Shown here piece after piece: positions 29,290 to 41,200 of a DNA stretch of 64,000 nucleotides; position 1 is the stretch's first letter, and each line of letters begins with the position of its first letter. The position numbers were made by a program, and so were the translations under genes. The stretch is from a virus: positions 56,028 to 120,027 of the IMG/VR virus record IMGVR_UViG_3300044612_002233. The stretch is one strand, 5' to 3'. Below the pieces are notes generated by a model, which searched no databases, was not told where the DNA came from, and saw only the letters and a list, made by a program, of their open reading frames with translations.

Positions 29290-31748
29290 GTTGGGCATAC
29301 TCCTGTGAATAGAATAGATCCAAAGTCCCAGTTGCTTAGCAGATCATTTTCTCTTTGTACAGCTAATTCTGGATCTTCTTCCGATATTAAGTTTCCTGAT
29401 GCATATATATAAGCATATGAACTTTGACCATTAGAATTATATGCTGATAGTCTATAGTGATAATTTATATTAGATTCAGTACCATTTATAACTTCATTAG
29501 TAGAAGTAATAAGATTACTAGTATCATTATAATTCTGCCACGATATTCCAGCATCGTATGATTCTTCTATTCTATATCCAAGAATTGGACTTGATCCATT
29601 TTGGCCAGCTTCCCAAGATAAAGCAATATCAGAATATATAGTATTATCAAATTCTCTAACATATGCTAAATTATATGGAGCTTTTGGAACAGATGATCCT
29701 GGGGTCATGCCACTAGAAGCATCAGAGTATTCACCTATTCCAATTAGGTTTTGAGCAGATATTCTAAACTTATACTGGGTTGCGGCAGAAAGCCCCTTTA
29801 TTGTCGCTCTTGTTGATTCTGGTTTTGCTCTATCAACAGAATATGGAGACTGTATATCGGTCCATGTGTCACCATTATTGGTGGAAAACTGAATAATATA
29901 ATTTATTATTAAACTGTTACCATCACTCTCTGGTTGATTCCATTTGATTGATAATTCACTATTACCAATACCGTTTGAATCAGGATCAAGAATTATACCG
30001 TAGGGTTTTCCTGGGGTTGTTGGATTGGTCTTTGGTACTCTGGATATTATCTTACCATTTTTATCAATTGTTAATAAAGCATTTGTTATATATTTACCGC
30101 TATTATCTGATAACGGCAATGGTCTTAAATAAATGTCTTCAGTAATAATATTAGGACTATATATTGTCCTATCTACTGTTAAATCAGCATAATCATAAAC
30201 ATATCCTGTTATCGTCACCTCTCCTATTGTATAAGTACCAGTTGGTAATGAACTTATAACATATGCTCCGCTTGTATTAATAGAAACTTTTGCTCTAGTA
30301 TCATAATTCCATCCTGAAGGATTTGTTTTTTCTCTATCTAGATACTTTACAAAATAAATACCGGAAGATGGAGATCCGCTAGCTGCGTTTGGTACATTAG
30401 CATCTACCTTAAGAGCAGGAATCATACCTACTGGAATATTATGTGAATTTAATCCAAAAATATTTTCATCATAATTTCCATATCTTGTTTTTCTTTGTCC
30501 ATAAACAAGGAAGTCTATGTTTTCACCAAGCATATTAAATGCTGTATGAGTATCTGGTCTTATACTGATACTATTAAGTGTGCTTGGTTTAAATTTTAAT
30601 TGACTATTTTGTAGTTCGTCTTGTATGCAATTATATTGGTTCTTTGCAGTTCTTCCCAACTGCATATCCATATATGCTCCCTTAGTAACAGAGAATGCGT
30701 ATCCATTCCCTAAATATGAGTTACCATCTGACCAAGGCTTTGGCGTACAAATTTTAATAGCTAAGCCTTGTACCGTTTGATCTGGTTCTCCATCGGGGTC
30801 AATAAAGTCTGCTTCTTGATAGAGGTCTTCTAATGGAGTAACTAGGTCAATAGAATCTTGTTCAGCTCCGTACCTAACTTCTGCTGCAAATTTAACATAT
30901 ACAATTTCTCTCGTATCATTTCTCATTAATTCAATAGTATCAAAACCTATTCCAAATTCTGATTCTAGTATTTCTTGAGTTAATGCTGTGGCACTTATAC
31001 TAGCATCTGCCCATTTAGGTTTATTAATATAAAATATGATTCTACCATCTTCGACCTTAACTGGTCTCTTTGAGAATCTATTCCATTTAACCCCATCTGC
31101 ATTAAGATACACTGCTGGAGACCACTCTGCGGGCTGATCTTTTCCCATGTGTGTAAGAATATTACCTTTATATCCTTCAAAGTTTGGATATATTTGTATT
31201 CCTTCTGTTATTTTTGTTATAGCATTTATTGTAACTTTTGCTGGGATTTGAACGCTATCAATAGTAGTAGATGGTTCATATTCTATTTGTGAAAATGCTT
31301 TTATCTCGTGACTATTTGGATTATCAAAATTACCGGAACTTACATATAAAGGTCCGTATGGTTGACTTGGCATTGTTATAGCATTCAATCCAGTATTAAA
31401 AACCAATTTATTTCCCGGAATTGCTGCTAAATCATTTTCTCCAGATCTATATATCAAAGCACCTTCAGACCCAGGATAAGACGGTATTATATTTCCACTG
31501 GAGTCTATTTTGCTTATTTGTTGATATAAAAGATTTTTAGATCTTAATCCACTAACGTCAACATATCCTTGTGATATAAGTTGTATTCCGCTTCCGCCAA
31601 CTAACCACATATTACCACTTGCTGATAATTGAATATTCTTATCTCCAAGAACATTAAAATATTGTCCATCTATTTTTTTATTTCCAGTATTTATACTAAC
31701 TCCTGGCCAGCTTTTTGGACCTAGTATTGTAAACCATGAATTGCTCAT
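29286..31748 (-). CDS. Tail fibre protein with two fibronectin III domains
   Basis: The 820-residue protein has an N-terminal Gly/Ser-rich beta region (NIQLSASGNMWLVGGSG) like that of trimeric tail fibres. A middle module (about 220-470) includes VKWNRFSKRP, FSVTKGAYMDM, SIRPDTHTAFN and DFLVYGQRKTRYG; a matching module occurs in the following upstream gene. A carboxypeptidase-regulatory-like stretch (SINTSGAYVISSLPTGTYT) comes next, then two fibronectin III domains at about 573-785 (TQYKFRISAQNLIGIGEYS and NYHYRLSAYNSNGQSS). AAAGAGGAAA precedes the ATG. Fibronectin III domains in phage virions are thought to bind cell-surface carbohydrate weakly. Probable fibre or tip protein. Confidence 0.8.
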   Translation of the reverse strand: MSNSWFTILGPKSWPGVSINTGNKKIDGQYFNVLGDKNIQLSASGNMWLVGGSGIQLISQGYVDVSGLRSKNLLYQQISKIDSSGNIIPSYPGSEGALIYRSGENDLAAIPGNKLVFNTGLNAITMPSQPYGPLYVSSGNFDNPNSHEIKAFSQIEYEPSTTIDSVQIPAKVTINAITKITEGIQIYPNFEGYKGNILTHMGKDQPAEWSPAVYLNADGVKWNRFSKRPVKVEDGRIIFYINKPKWADASISATALTQEILESEFGIGFDTIELMRNDTREIVYVKFAAEVRYGAEQDSIDLVTPLEDLYQEADFIDPDGEPDQTVQGLAIKICTPKPWSDGNSYLGNGYAFSVTKGAYMDMQLGRTAKNQYNCIQDELQNSQLKFKPSTLNSISIRPDTHTAFNMLGENIDFLVYGQRKTRYGNYDENIFGLNSHNIPVGMIPALKVDANVPNAASGSPSSGIYFVKYLDREKTNPSGWNYDTRAKVSINTSGAYVISSLPTGTYTIGEVTITGYVYDYADLTVDRTIYSPNIITEDIYLRPLPLSDNSGKYITNALLTIDKNGKIISRVPKTNPTTPGKPYGIILDPDSNGIGNSELSIKWNQPESDGNSLIINYIIQFSTNNGDTWTDIQSPYSVDRAKPESTRATIKGLSAATQYKFRISAQNLIGIGEYSDASSGMTPGSSVPKAPYNLAYVREFDNTIYSDIALSWEAGQNGSSPILGYRIEESYDAGISWQNYNDTSNLITSTNEVINGTESNINYHYRLSAYNSNGQSSYAYIYASGNLISEEDPELAVQRENDLLSNWDFGSILFTGVCPT

Positions 31749-31763
31749 AATTGAATTTCCTCT

Positions 31764-34700
31764 TTAAATAAACCACCCAGGACCATTGGTTTTTTCGTCA
31801 CACCACCAAGGAAGATTATCTGATTCTATTAAACCAGCATCTGAACATAAAGAGAATGTGTCTGTTTCTATTCTCTTGGGTTGAGCAGAGAATATACATC
31901 CAGTACAACTAGCTATAGTTCCTAATATTGATTTTGTATTACGATTATTCCATTGGTCATCAAGATTAGTGGCTGGCGTTTGTGTTTGCGTAATAGTTTG
32001 TGTGTTTGTTTGTGTGTTTGTTGTGTCTGTTCCACCACCTTGTGTGAAATTTAATTCAGATAATGATGACATTATTGTGCCATCACCAATCATAATATGA
32101 TCAGCATATAACCATCCACTCACACTTAAATTAGCAAATACTTTTGTTTCTTGGTTTGTTACAGCATCGATACCTGAACCAACCAAATAAGGTTCGGGTC
32201 TTTTGATACTAACAGATGATGTTCCAGTAACACTGTTACCATTAACTGGTCTGTAGTATGCGGCTTTATGCCATTCACTAAGTTCTGGTAGCCAGTATTT
32301 TCTATAAGATCCTTTAGCTATACTATAAGTGTCTACATCAGTAAGATATATATTATATGATCCATTATTAAGTATATAATCAATATTATTTTCAGCAATT
32401 ATTGGAAGAGCCCCATTGTGCATCCAATTTATAAATTTAATAGCATTTAAATAACTAACAAAAGTGACTGGCTTATTAATCATGGATGGTTTTGGAGAGT
32501 ACTCATAAACTCCTGTGTCTATTCGTAGTATTCCTCCAAGGTTACTGCTCGTCATTCTAGAATCATATAATTTACGATCTACTACCTTACTGCTAGCTGT
32601 TGCATTTAAGAACTTACAATATTGACTATTAGTAATTTCATATTTACCTATTCTATAAAAATTATTAACAACGCCTAGATTGTTTAATATTATAGGAGAA
32701 TATGATCCAGTTGATCCTTTAACATATGTACTTGATGAATCTTTAATATTTCTAGGATCACCAACCGTAACAAAGGACATATTTAGTCCGGTTGCCTGAG
32801 ATATAGCGGCCGAATCAATTATTCCCTGTAGCCCTGCTATTCTGAAGCCAACATAATCAAATCCCGACATTCTAGGAAGAGACTCTATACTTTTTAAACC
32901 ACTGGGGCCTATTTCAACATCGTCTGTTGTTAAGTAAGATCCTCCAGCGGTAAACTCGTTTATGTCACGAGATTCTATAGATGCTTTTTCAACCCACTCT
33001 GCAACGTTTCCGTTCTGATCGTATGTTCCATAATAAGATGGTAATCCATTTGTTCCAATATCTGATAATACTCCACTAAATAAATTTCTGCTAATATTAT
33101 AATTATAATTTGCAGATGAGTAGTAGTTTGAAATGCCGCTTCCTCCAGTTGTTACCACAATAGGAAACATATCTGTTCTAGTGGTTGCAAATGGAGAATA
33201 AATGCCAGATGGTTGTAATACTCTGCCAGAATTAGCTTTAATTAATAGTGCTGGTTGTTCATCAAGTCCATAAACTATAAAATTAATATCTTTTTGTTTG
33301 CTGTTAAAGACAGTATCTGTTAATGGTCGCACACTAAGAATATTTTCTGTTGAATCAGACAATGTACCTTCATCAACACTCTTAGTCATCGTTAAATATC
33401 CACCCTTAGTTATAGAGTAAACATTAACATTTGATGTAATATTTTGTACAATATTTTGATCTACTAAAAGTCCAACAACGGCACTACCATTTGATTCTAA
33501 ACTAATAATTTTTCTGTATATATTAGATCCATTTGATGAGATCACTATTTGATCTCCAGCAGCAAACTCATCAGCAGAAACACTATCTGTGAAAGTAATT
33601 TGTCTCAAGCAGGCTGTTGCGGGTCTTGGGGAATACTTTGTCCAAATAACATCTCTTTCAGTTAAGAAATAGTCATCTAAAGTATATATTCCAGTGATTG
33701 CTCCATTTGACGTTGTGCTCAATAATTTATTTGCTGGCACAGGAAGTAAAAGAGCCCCTGCCGAATCAATACTGAGTGGACTATTAATTAGTTTACCGCC
33801 AGAAGCCATCAATAGTCCGCTAGATCCCAAATTACTAATAGTAATATTAGTAACATCAATATTTTGTGAAGATATGGTTGTTAGGTATGAGGTTCCTGTA
33901 GCATATACTGAGGACGATGAGAATGTTATTGATGATTGGGGACTAACTGTTATCTGACTATTTCCATTAGATAATAGTAAATTACCATTATTGTTAATTT
34001 GTAATCTATTTCCACTATATCCAACATATGTAGAATCTACTGTAGTTTGTATGGTTTTTATTCCTGTGACACCAGAAACTACTGTGATATCTAGTGAACC
34101 CTTTTCTCCATAAACTGTTGTATTAACTGCTCGTGATTCTATCTGGGCATAATTTGTTTGATTGCCTGTAGAATTTTTAGCAGAAAGGTTGATCTGGGAA
34201 ACAACACTACCACTTGCTATATCTGTTGACGGTTTATGATAAAGAGTTATATTAGCTGGATAGCAGGATGTTCTATTCTCTAGTCTTAAGCCTTCTTGAC
34301 AAACGGTATTAACAATATGGAATACTGTTGATGGCCGTGAGCCTGACGGAATGTTGATTCCTACTCTTCCGTCATAAGAAAAAAATAAATTTTTACTTAA
34401 CGATCCGCTTCCATAAACTATAAAATCGCTACCATTAGTACTATTGTTAACAATGAAAGGATATGTACCACTAGTTGGGATAATGGTATCTGCTGATGAT
34501 GCTGAATTTGCTCCGATAAATACTCTTTGAGACTCTGAATCCCAATACATTTCGGCATTATTCATTTCTCCACTTAATATAGAAAAAGTATCAGAATCAT
34601 TATTTAATGACTGTACGCTCATTCTTTCTGGAGACTTATTATTTAGTACTACCCAATCCTTCCCTGTCGATGCTAATCTGGCATAATTATTAAATGAATC

Positions 34701-35231
34701 TAGTGTGCATACTAGTGACCCATCTTTATTATTCACAAATAATGAGTTTGATGATTCTATTAGTTTTAATTCAATAATAATATTGTTTGACTGGTCTAAT
34801 GATGGAAGACTAATGCTAATAGGTTTTGAAGAGCAGTCTACAAGATATAAGGCACTTATAGCATCTAAAGATAAGTCTTTATCAATAACGATTGTATTAT
34901 TTAGTCCTTTATCAAAAGAACTTTGATTAGCAAATACATAAAAATCATTACCAGAAGATGGAAAATCTACTGTATTGTTATTATTAGACGATGAAATAGT
35001 CTCAATTCTTTTAACAACAATATTACCACTATTATCAAATACTATTTCTCCAACACCAGTTTCAAATAAGCGACTATTTAAGTTTCTGGCTATGTAAGGA
35101 ATTAAATATCCTACATGATTAGTATTAAGAATATTATATGTTTTTATAGCAGATACTGGCTTAATAACGTCATTTTCTATAACGAAATTAAATCCAATAT
35201 TATCAAATACTCTTATTAGTTTGTTTGACAT
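31764..35231 (-). CDS. Long tail fibre with permuted FGE-like domain
   Basis: Residues 1-510 of this 1,155-residue protein are beta-repeat fibre sequence (for example SYDGRVGINIPSGSRPSTVF). Residues about 515-715 share a module with the FN3 fibre gene (VIWTKYSPRP, SITKGGYLTM, SVRPLTDTVFN, NFIVYG). A permuted FGE/SUMF1-like domain follows: SYYGTYDQNGNVAEW (about 733-746), GGSYL (about 762), GFRIAG (about 794), FVTVGD (about 820), KYEITNSQYCKFLN (about 862-875), INWMHNG (about 937), ELSEWHKAAYY (about 983-993). A Gln/Thr linker and a Cys-rich tail (SCTGC, WWCDE) close it. It starts three bases after the tape measure stop, with only a weak ribosome binding site. Probable receptor-binding fibre. 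Confidence 0.85.
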   Translation of the reverse strand: MSNKLIRVFDNIGFNFVIENDVIKPVSAIKTYNILNTNHVGYLIPYIARNLNSRLFETGVGEIVFDNSGNIVVKRIETISSSNNNNTVDFPSSGNDFYVFANQSSFDKGLNNTIVIDKDLSLDAISALYLVDCSSKPISISLPSLDQSNNIIIELKLIESSNSLFVNNKDGSLVCTLDSFNNYARLASTGKDWVVLNNKSPERMSVQSLNNDSDTFSILSGEMNNAEMYWDSESQRVFIGANSASSADTIIPTSGTYPFIVNNSTNGSDFIVYGSGSLSKNLFFSYDGRVGINIPSGSRPSTVFHIVNTVCQEGLRLENRTSCYPANITLYHKPSTDIASGSVVSQINLSAKNSTGNQTNYAQIESRAVNTTVYGEKGSLDITVVSGVTGIKTIQTTVDSTYVGYSGNRLQINNNGNLLLSNGNSQITVSPQSSITFSSSSVYATGTSYLTTISSQNIDVTNITISNLGSSGLLMASGGKLINSPLSIDSAGALLLPVPANKLLSTTSNGAITGIYTLDDYFLTERDVIWTKYSPRPATACLRQITFTDSVSADEFAAGDQIVISSNGSNIYRKIISLESNGSAVVGLLVDQNIVQNITSNVNVYSITKGGYLTMTKSVDEGTLSDSTENILSVRPLTDTVFNSKQKDINFIVYGLDEQPALLIKANSGRVLQPSGIYSPFATTRTDMFPIVVTTGGSGISNYYSSANYNYNISRNLFSGVLSDIGTNGLPSYYGTYDQNGNVAEWVEKASIESRDINEFTAGGSYLTTDDVEIGPSGLKSIESLPRMSGFDYVGFRIAGLQGIIDSAAISQATGLNMSFVTVGDPRNIKDSSSTYVKGSTGSYSPIILNNLGVVNNFYRIGKYEITNSQYCKFLNATASSKVVDRKLYDSRMTSSNLGGILRIDTGVYEYSPKPSMINKPVTFVSYLNAIKFINWMHNGALPIIAENNIDYILNNGSYNIYLTDVDTYSIAKGSYRKYWLPELSEWHKAAYYRPVNGNSVTGTSSVSIKRPEPYLVGSGIDAVTNQETKVFANLSVSGWLYADHIMIGDGTIMSSLSELNFTQGGGTDTTNTQTNTQTITQTQTPATNLDDQWNNRNTKSILGTIASCTGCIFSAQPKRIETDTFSLCSDAGLIESDNLPWWCDEKTNGPGWFI

Positions 35232-35234
35232 ATA

Positions 35235-38200
35235 TTAGGTTCTCATTGGGCGATTATTGGCTGCAGTGTTTAGATTACCTTCAAATTGTGATCTGTCATA
35301 TTTTGCCATAGTGTTTTGACTAGTTTGACTACCAGCTAATTGTCCTGCTTGTGCTGCACTACTTACTATTCTATCTCCTTCTTTTCCTAATCCTGTAAAA
35401 TCAACAACTTGTCGCCCAGTAACTTCTGCTGTTAATGATGTTGGTATTTGACTAGCAGTCTCTGACCAAGTATTTGCTGAACTAGCAATTGTTTGTGAAG
35501 CACTAGCGAATGTTTGGCCGAAATTATTTAATGTTTCAGTACTACTTTGCATCATTTGACTATATGTTTCCATTCCTGATTGGAGTGCGGTGCTTAGTTG
35601 GTTCATGGCCTGTCCTACTGCAGCACTAATACTAGACGATATATCATTAGATACACCACTACTACCACTACTACCGCCACTACCTCCACTAACTAGTCCA
35701 GCTGCAGCATAATATTTGGGTGCAACTATTCCACCATTGGCCAAATAGTTAACAATTCCACCTCTATTGAAATGGCCACTATTTATAGCATTAAGTAGAG
35801 GCATATGCTGCTGACTAGATTCTCTGTTAACAACAAATTCTCCAGGAGTTAGCATGGCTGGTACAGTATCTGTTCCCTGAGATAGATAAGGTATTAATGC
35901 TCCATTATTAGCATATACTATACCACCCTTATTAAATTTTTGTATTCCTAATTTATGTAATTTTTCAATAATTTCTGGCGTAACTTCATCGGCTGGGATA
36001 TTATATATTTCCGTTGATTTAGCTCTAAGACTTGGACCTCTAACATGGATTCCTCCTTGTGAATCAAACTCATAAACAGGTTTACCAGTATCTTCTACCT
36101 GGGCGTGGGCTTTGGTTTCAAACTTTTCTAATGATCTCTTACCAGTTTTAGGATCAATAATAGCACCTTCAAAACCACTATAGTTGACATATTTATTATC
36201 AACACTCGTGGTTGATCTACCTGTTCCGACTCCTCTAGACTGTTTATAAGAATTACTCAATCTACCATAAGCTTCAGCTGATTCTATGAGATCTGCTGGC
36301 GCATTTCGCATAGATCCATATGTTCTAAATTGATTTGGTATGCCAGCTTCTACAGCACTTTTCCATAAAGGATCACTCTCATCATAATAAGATTGTCCCA
36401 AACCAGTCTTTTCTATTTCAAAAACTCTCTTACCTTCATCTATTTGTGCTTGATAAAGCATAGTGTTTCTAGTCTTTAATAATTTATCAATTTCTTCTTT
36501 TTTACTAACTCCTTTTTTAAGTCCAAACCAACTATCTGGCTTTTCTTGAGATCTTAGAGATGCTATTTGAGCATCAAGTTGTGCTAGTTGTTTATTTGCA
36601 GTAAGAGATGCTGGGGTCTTAGCTTGGTTGACTCCTGCTATAAAATCATCAAACGTAGCTTTGGATGCTGCTAATCTCGCTTCACGTTCTGCTATTCCTC
36701 TTTTTGTAATTGGAGTGTCTAGTAGGTCTGCTTTCATTGGATTATAAAGACCAGGGCCTTGTTTGTGTTTTCCTGTTCTCCTAACACCCGGAATAACCAT
36801 TTGAGCATTCTCACTCCCGGCTATCGGGCGCTCCTTTGATACTTTCGGATCATATGTTCTAAGACCATCAGGAAATTGCCTGGCCTCTTTTACATCACGA
36901 ATTAGTTTTAGATCAAAATCGTTATACCCTTTATCAAATTTCGCATATAATTGTGTCATCAGATCATCAGAATTTAATCCGGAGTCTACTAGATACCTGG
37001 TTACATCATCGTATAGTGAGCTGTACGAAAGGTGGCTTGGACCTTTGGTTGTATTTTTATCTATATATCTTGTAAAAAAACTATCTAAAGTTTCTTGCGC
37101 TTTAGTGTCTAAATTACTATTTTTAATAATACCTCGCATAGCAAATGCGCTCTCTTCTGCATTACTGGAGAAAGGCTTCATCCTAGCCTCTCTGGCTGCT
37201 TGCATTTGAGCTTTTTGACCAGATGTCATGCTCTCAAGCTCAGCTTTTTGCATTTTTGCCAAGCTTTGTCTTTCAGCCTGTCTGCTTGATCTAACAGAAG
37301 CTCTACTTTGTTCTCTTAATTCCGCTTTACTGGGTGCTTTTTTAGTTGATTGTGTTGCTGTTGCGGTTGATGCTGTTGACTTCGCTTTGGTTCCAGCGGG
37401 CGCCAAATCAGCAAAAGAAGATTGTGCAAATGGTACGACTTGTCCTTTTACTTTTTTGGTTTTCCAAACCGATAATAAACGATCTGGAGACGGACGAACA
37501 ATTGTACCATCTTTTAATCTAATACCATTTTTTAATATCGTATCATATTGAGATAGTGAATCTGGATCGCTAGCCAATTCAACTATTTTATTTAATCTTG
37601 CTTGTAGTTCAGCTGATCCTCCTAAATCAGGATGTGTAAACTTATTATATTTTCTTACTAGATCACGAACCCCTTGCGAAGTTAATGGTGTTCCTGGTTG
37701 AACTCCTAGTATATCATATACTGATGATTCTGATGAAGATAATTTGGATAAAAATTCTTCTTTACTCATTTCTTTAGCACTATCAATAGCACTTGATGCT
37801 TTTCCTGCTTTTGATGGAGTTGTGGACGATTTAGCGTCCGCTTTTGCTGCCGCCGCATCAACTTTCGCTCTATCTGCTGCTTCTTGTTGTACTTTAGCAG
37901 CGTCTTTTGCTCTCGTTTTGGCAGCAGCATCGTCTTGCATTTTAGCAGCATCGGCTTTTGCTTTTGCAGCAGCGTCTGCTTTAACTTTTGCAGAAGCGTC
38001 TGCATCTGCTCTGGCTTTATTAACCGATTCAGCTTGTGTCTTAGATGAATCAAGTTTAGCTTTGGCGTCTGCATCTGCCTTAGTTGTGGTTCTTAAACTA
38101 TCGTCTACCGATCCGCTTCCTGGGGTGGCATCAGGAACTTGACCCTTTCTTGGCTGAACATAGACAGTGGATGGTCTTTGTGGTGCAGCATTTACTGTTG

Positions 38201-41200
38201 GATCGTACCCTAGTGCTTGCTGAGTTTGTCCTGGTCTTGGCTTAACATAAATAGTTCCTTGTTTTGCATTCTTAACTGACGCGGCTGATGCTGCTGTATT
38301 TGTTGGGGCGTATTTTGTTGTTGGATTAACTCTTGGCTTAGCCCAATCTGGAACAATACCCTTAACCCCCAACACATCACCCATTTGAGTAGCAACATCT
38401 TGAACACCTTCAACGAAATTATCCACTCCTGCTCTAACGGCACGACCAGCAGACCTAAACGGAGCAGCCGCTGTGCTTGTTGCTCTGGGGAACGCACCAG
38501 AAATGTACGAACCCATTTCTCTAACATCTCCAGCAGCCTGAGCGGCTCCTCCTACAACATTATCCACGGTTGCTCCCACACTTCTAGCAAATCTACCAGC
38601 CCCAGGTAATCTTCCGACAGTATTTCCTGCTGCTCTTCTTGCTATTCCAGCGCCAGAAGAAACGACTCTTCCAGCAGCACCACCAATCCTACCGGCGGCA
38701 TTAAATACCGCTCCTTCAGCATTAATTAATGCTCCTGCGCCTTGAGAGGCTGCATATCCAGTAGTTTGCGCAAATGCTGTACCGAAGCCTAAATAACTAT
38801 CCATACCACCAGCTAGTTGCACATTTCTAGCATCATTGCGTTGTAATGCAGTTTGCTCACCGGTTTGTATCGGTCCCATACCAGCAACAGCTTGCCCAGC
38901 TTCAACAAAACCCATTGCTCCAGCACCCATAGCATTAACACCAACTTCAGCAGCCGCTCTTGTTGCTGCAGAATAAGCTCCTGGTTGATTATTTAGTCTT
39001 TCACTGTTTGCTGTAGCTGCTCTTGCTCTTATAACAGCAGCATCTTGAGCAGCCGCTATCTCTTGAGGCGATGGCATTGGTCTGCCATTAGCTCTAGCCT
39101 CATCATACATATTTTCTGCTGTTCTATTTCTTAAATTATTCTCATCCCCAATTTTAAAGGCTGTATCATCTCCAGACATAGCATATCCAATACCTCCAAC
39201 AATAGGAGATGCAACTGTTGCAACTGCTCCGGCAGTTATATTTGCTGCCCCATAAAGAGCGTCTCCAATACCCTGAGTTACTCCTCCAACATATCCTGCT
39301 GCTGCTATAGCAGGATTACTGCTATTTATATATAATGATGCTTGTCTATCTTCTTCAGCTTTTTGTTGTTGTGCTCTAACCTTTTCTGCCGCACTAACTT
39401 GTTGAGCCCCCTCAAATTGCGCTATCGCTTCACTATTAGCTTGATCCTGTAATAATTGTTCGGTTGTTGGAACAACATAATTTTCAAGTTTTTCCATATA
39501 TGGTTTTGGCATATATTTTCTTTGTTCAGTCCTGTACTGTTCTCTTTGATCTTCTTTAACCTTTCCTTCACTAAGAAGTTGATTAAATTTATTGTCTATT
39601 TTACCTGTTTGTTCATCTAATTTAGCTTGATTTCTTTCATTGATTACTTGTTGTCTTCTTCCTTTTTTATATTTTTCTCTTTCTTCTGGATCATCTTCCA
39701 TTGCATAAGTATTAGGATCTTTGCCTGATCTAGACGCTTCTAACTTCTGGTTAAATTCAACATCAAATGCTTGTTCTTGAGCTGCTATTTGTGCTCTTTT
39801 TTCTATTCCTATTTTTGTGCTAGTAATAGCACTATCTGCTTCTCTCTTTTTCTTCGTGTCGCTTGAAGTTGTAGCCGTTTGAATTGAAGAAGATAATCCT
39901 GGACTAGCAGTTATTCTATAAACATTTTGTGTTTCTGCTTTTGCTCGTATGTTTGGATCATTACTATATTCATATGGATCTGTAGCGCCAACAGATTGAT
40001 AAGAATTTATTTGACTATTCGGCTTAAACAACTGATTTGGATACTTTATCATTGTCTCAGTCGCTAGTACATTTGATGGTGAACCAAGAGGAAAGTCAAA
40101 CCAATCTCTGCGTGAACTTTCTCTATCTCTAACTGTTTTCTGAGACTCAAACCTTGGAGTATTAGGATCGCTTCCATATGTATAATTTCTTCCAGCAACA
40201 TAATCTCCAGGTAATGACACCCTAGGACTTGGAACCATTGGACCATTATTCACACCTAATCTTCCATCCTCATTTTTAATTTCTGGTGTTCTCAAATTAA
40301 CAGAAGTATTAGTCTGGGTTGCTTGTTGAGTTTGCTGGGCCTCATAAGCTCTATTATCTGCTATGCGTCTAGTTAAACCAAGTAAAGGATCTCTTGTTTT
40401 ATATTTTGGATCATTTGGATCTGGCTTTTGTAAAGGCTTATTGGTAGTATATTGTTGTGTAAATCCTGATTCGATTACAGCATTTTGCTCGGCAGCCTGT
40501 TGCTCATTGCTTGGTCTTGAGTAGCCTTCATTTATTCTGGAGGCCATTGCTGGATCAACAGAGCCAGGTTTTCCTCCGTTGCTAGTTATTGGAGGCAACG
40601 CACCAATAAATGATAGAGCGCGTAGACTTCCTCTATTTCTACGATCAGAGCCTAACTCTTTTAGAGCCGATCTTTCTTCTGGCGTTATCTCATTAGACTG
40701 AGCACCTTTACGATAGGCACTATTTACTAAAGAAGAAATATTACGATCTTTTTCTACAGTATATGGACCGACCTCTCTTTTTATTTGATTAGATTTTAAG
40801 GTTGCATATTCTGTTTCTTCTTCTGAGCTTCTTCCTTTGCTTCCTTTAAGCCACAATGATCGTCTTCGTAACTCTTCAGATTTGATCTTTTTCTTCTCAT
40901 TAATAGCTTCTTGAGTGGGTCTAATTTTTGTTGTTGTTCCTCTGCCCCATGGAACAACTTCTGCTTTTACTAAAGGAACTGGTAGCGATGGTTGAACGAC
41001 AGATGTGGTATAGCTCATATCTGGCTTAATATCGCTCTTGGCCACTTGTGCCTCTTTGGCCTTAACCTCTGCTGTTTCTCTTGCGGTTTTGGCAGGATTT
41101 TCCACAGGCATTGGTTGACTATTAGTATTAGCACTTACATTTTCAGCTTTTAATCTATCTGCTGCTAATTTCCTTTCTCTCTCTTCTATTCTGACCATAT

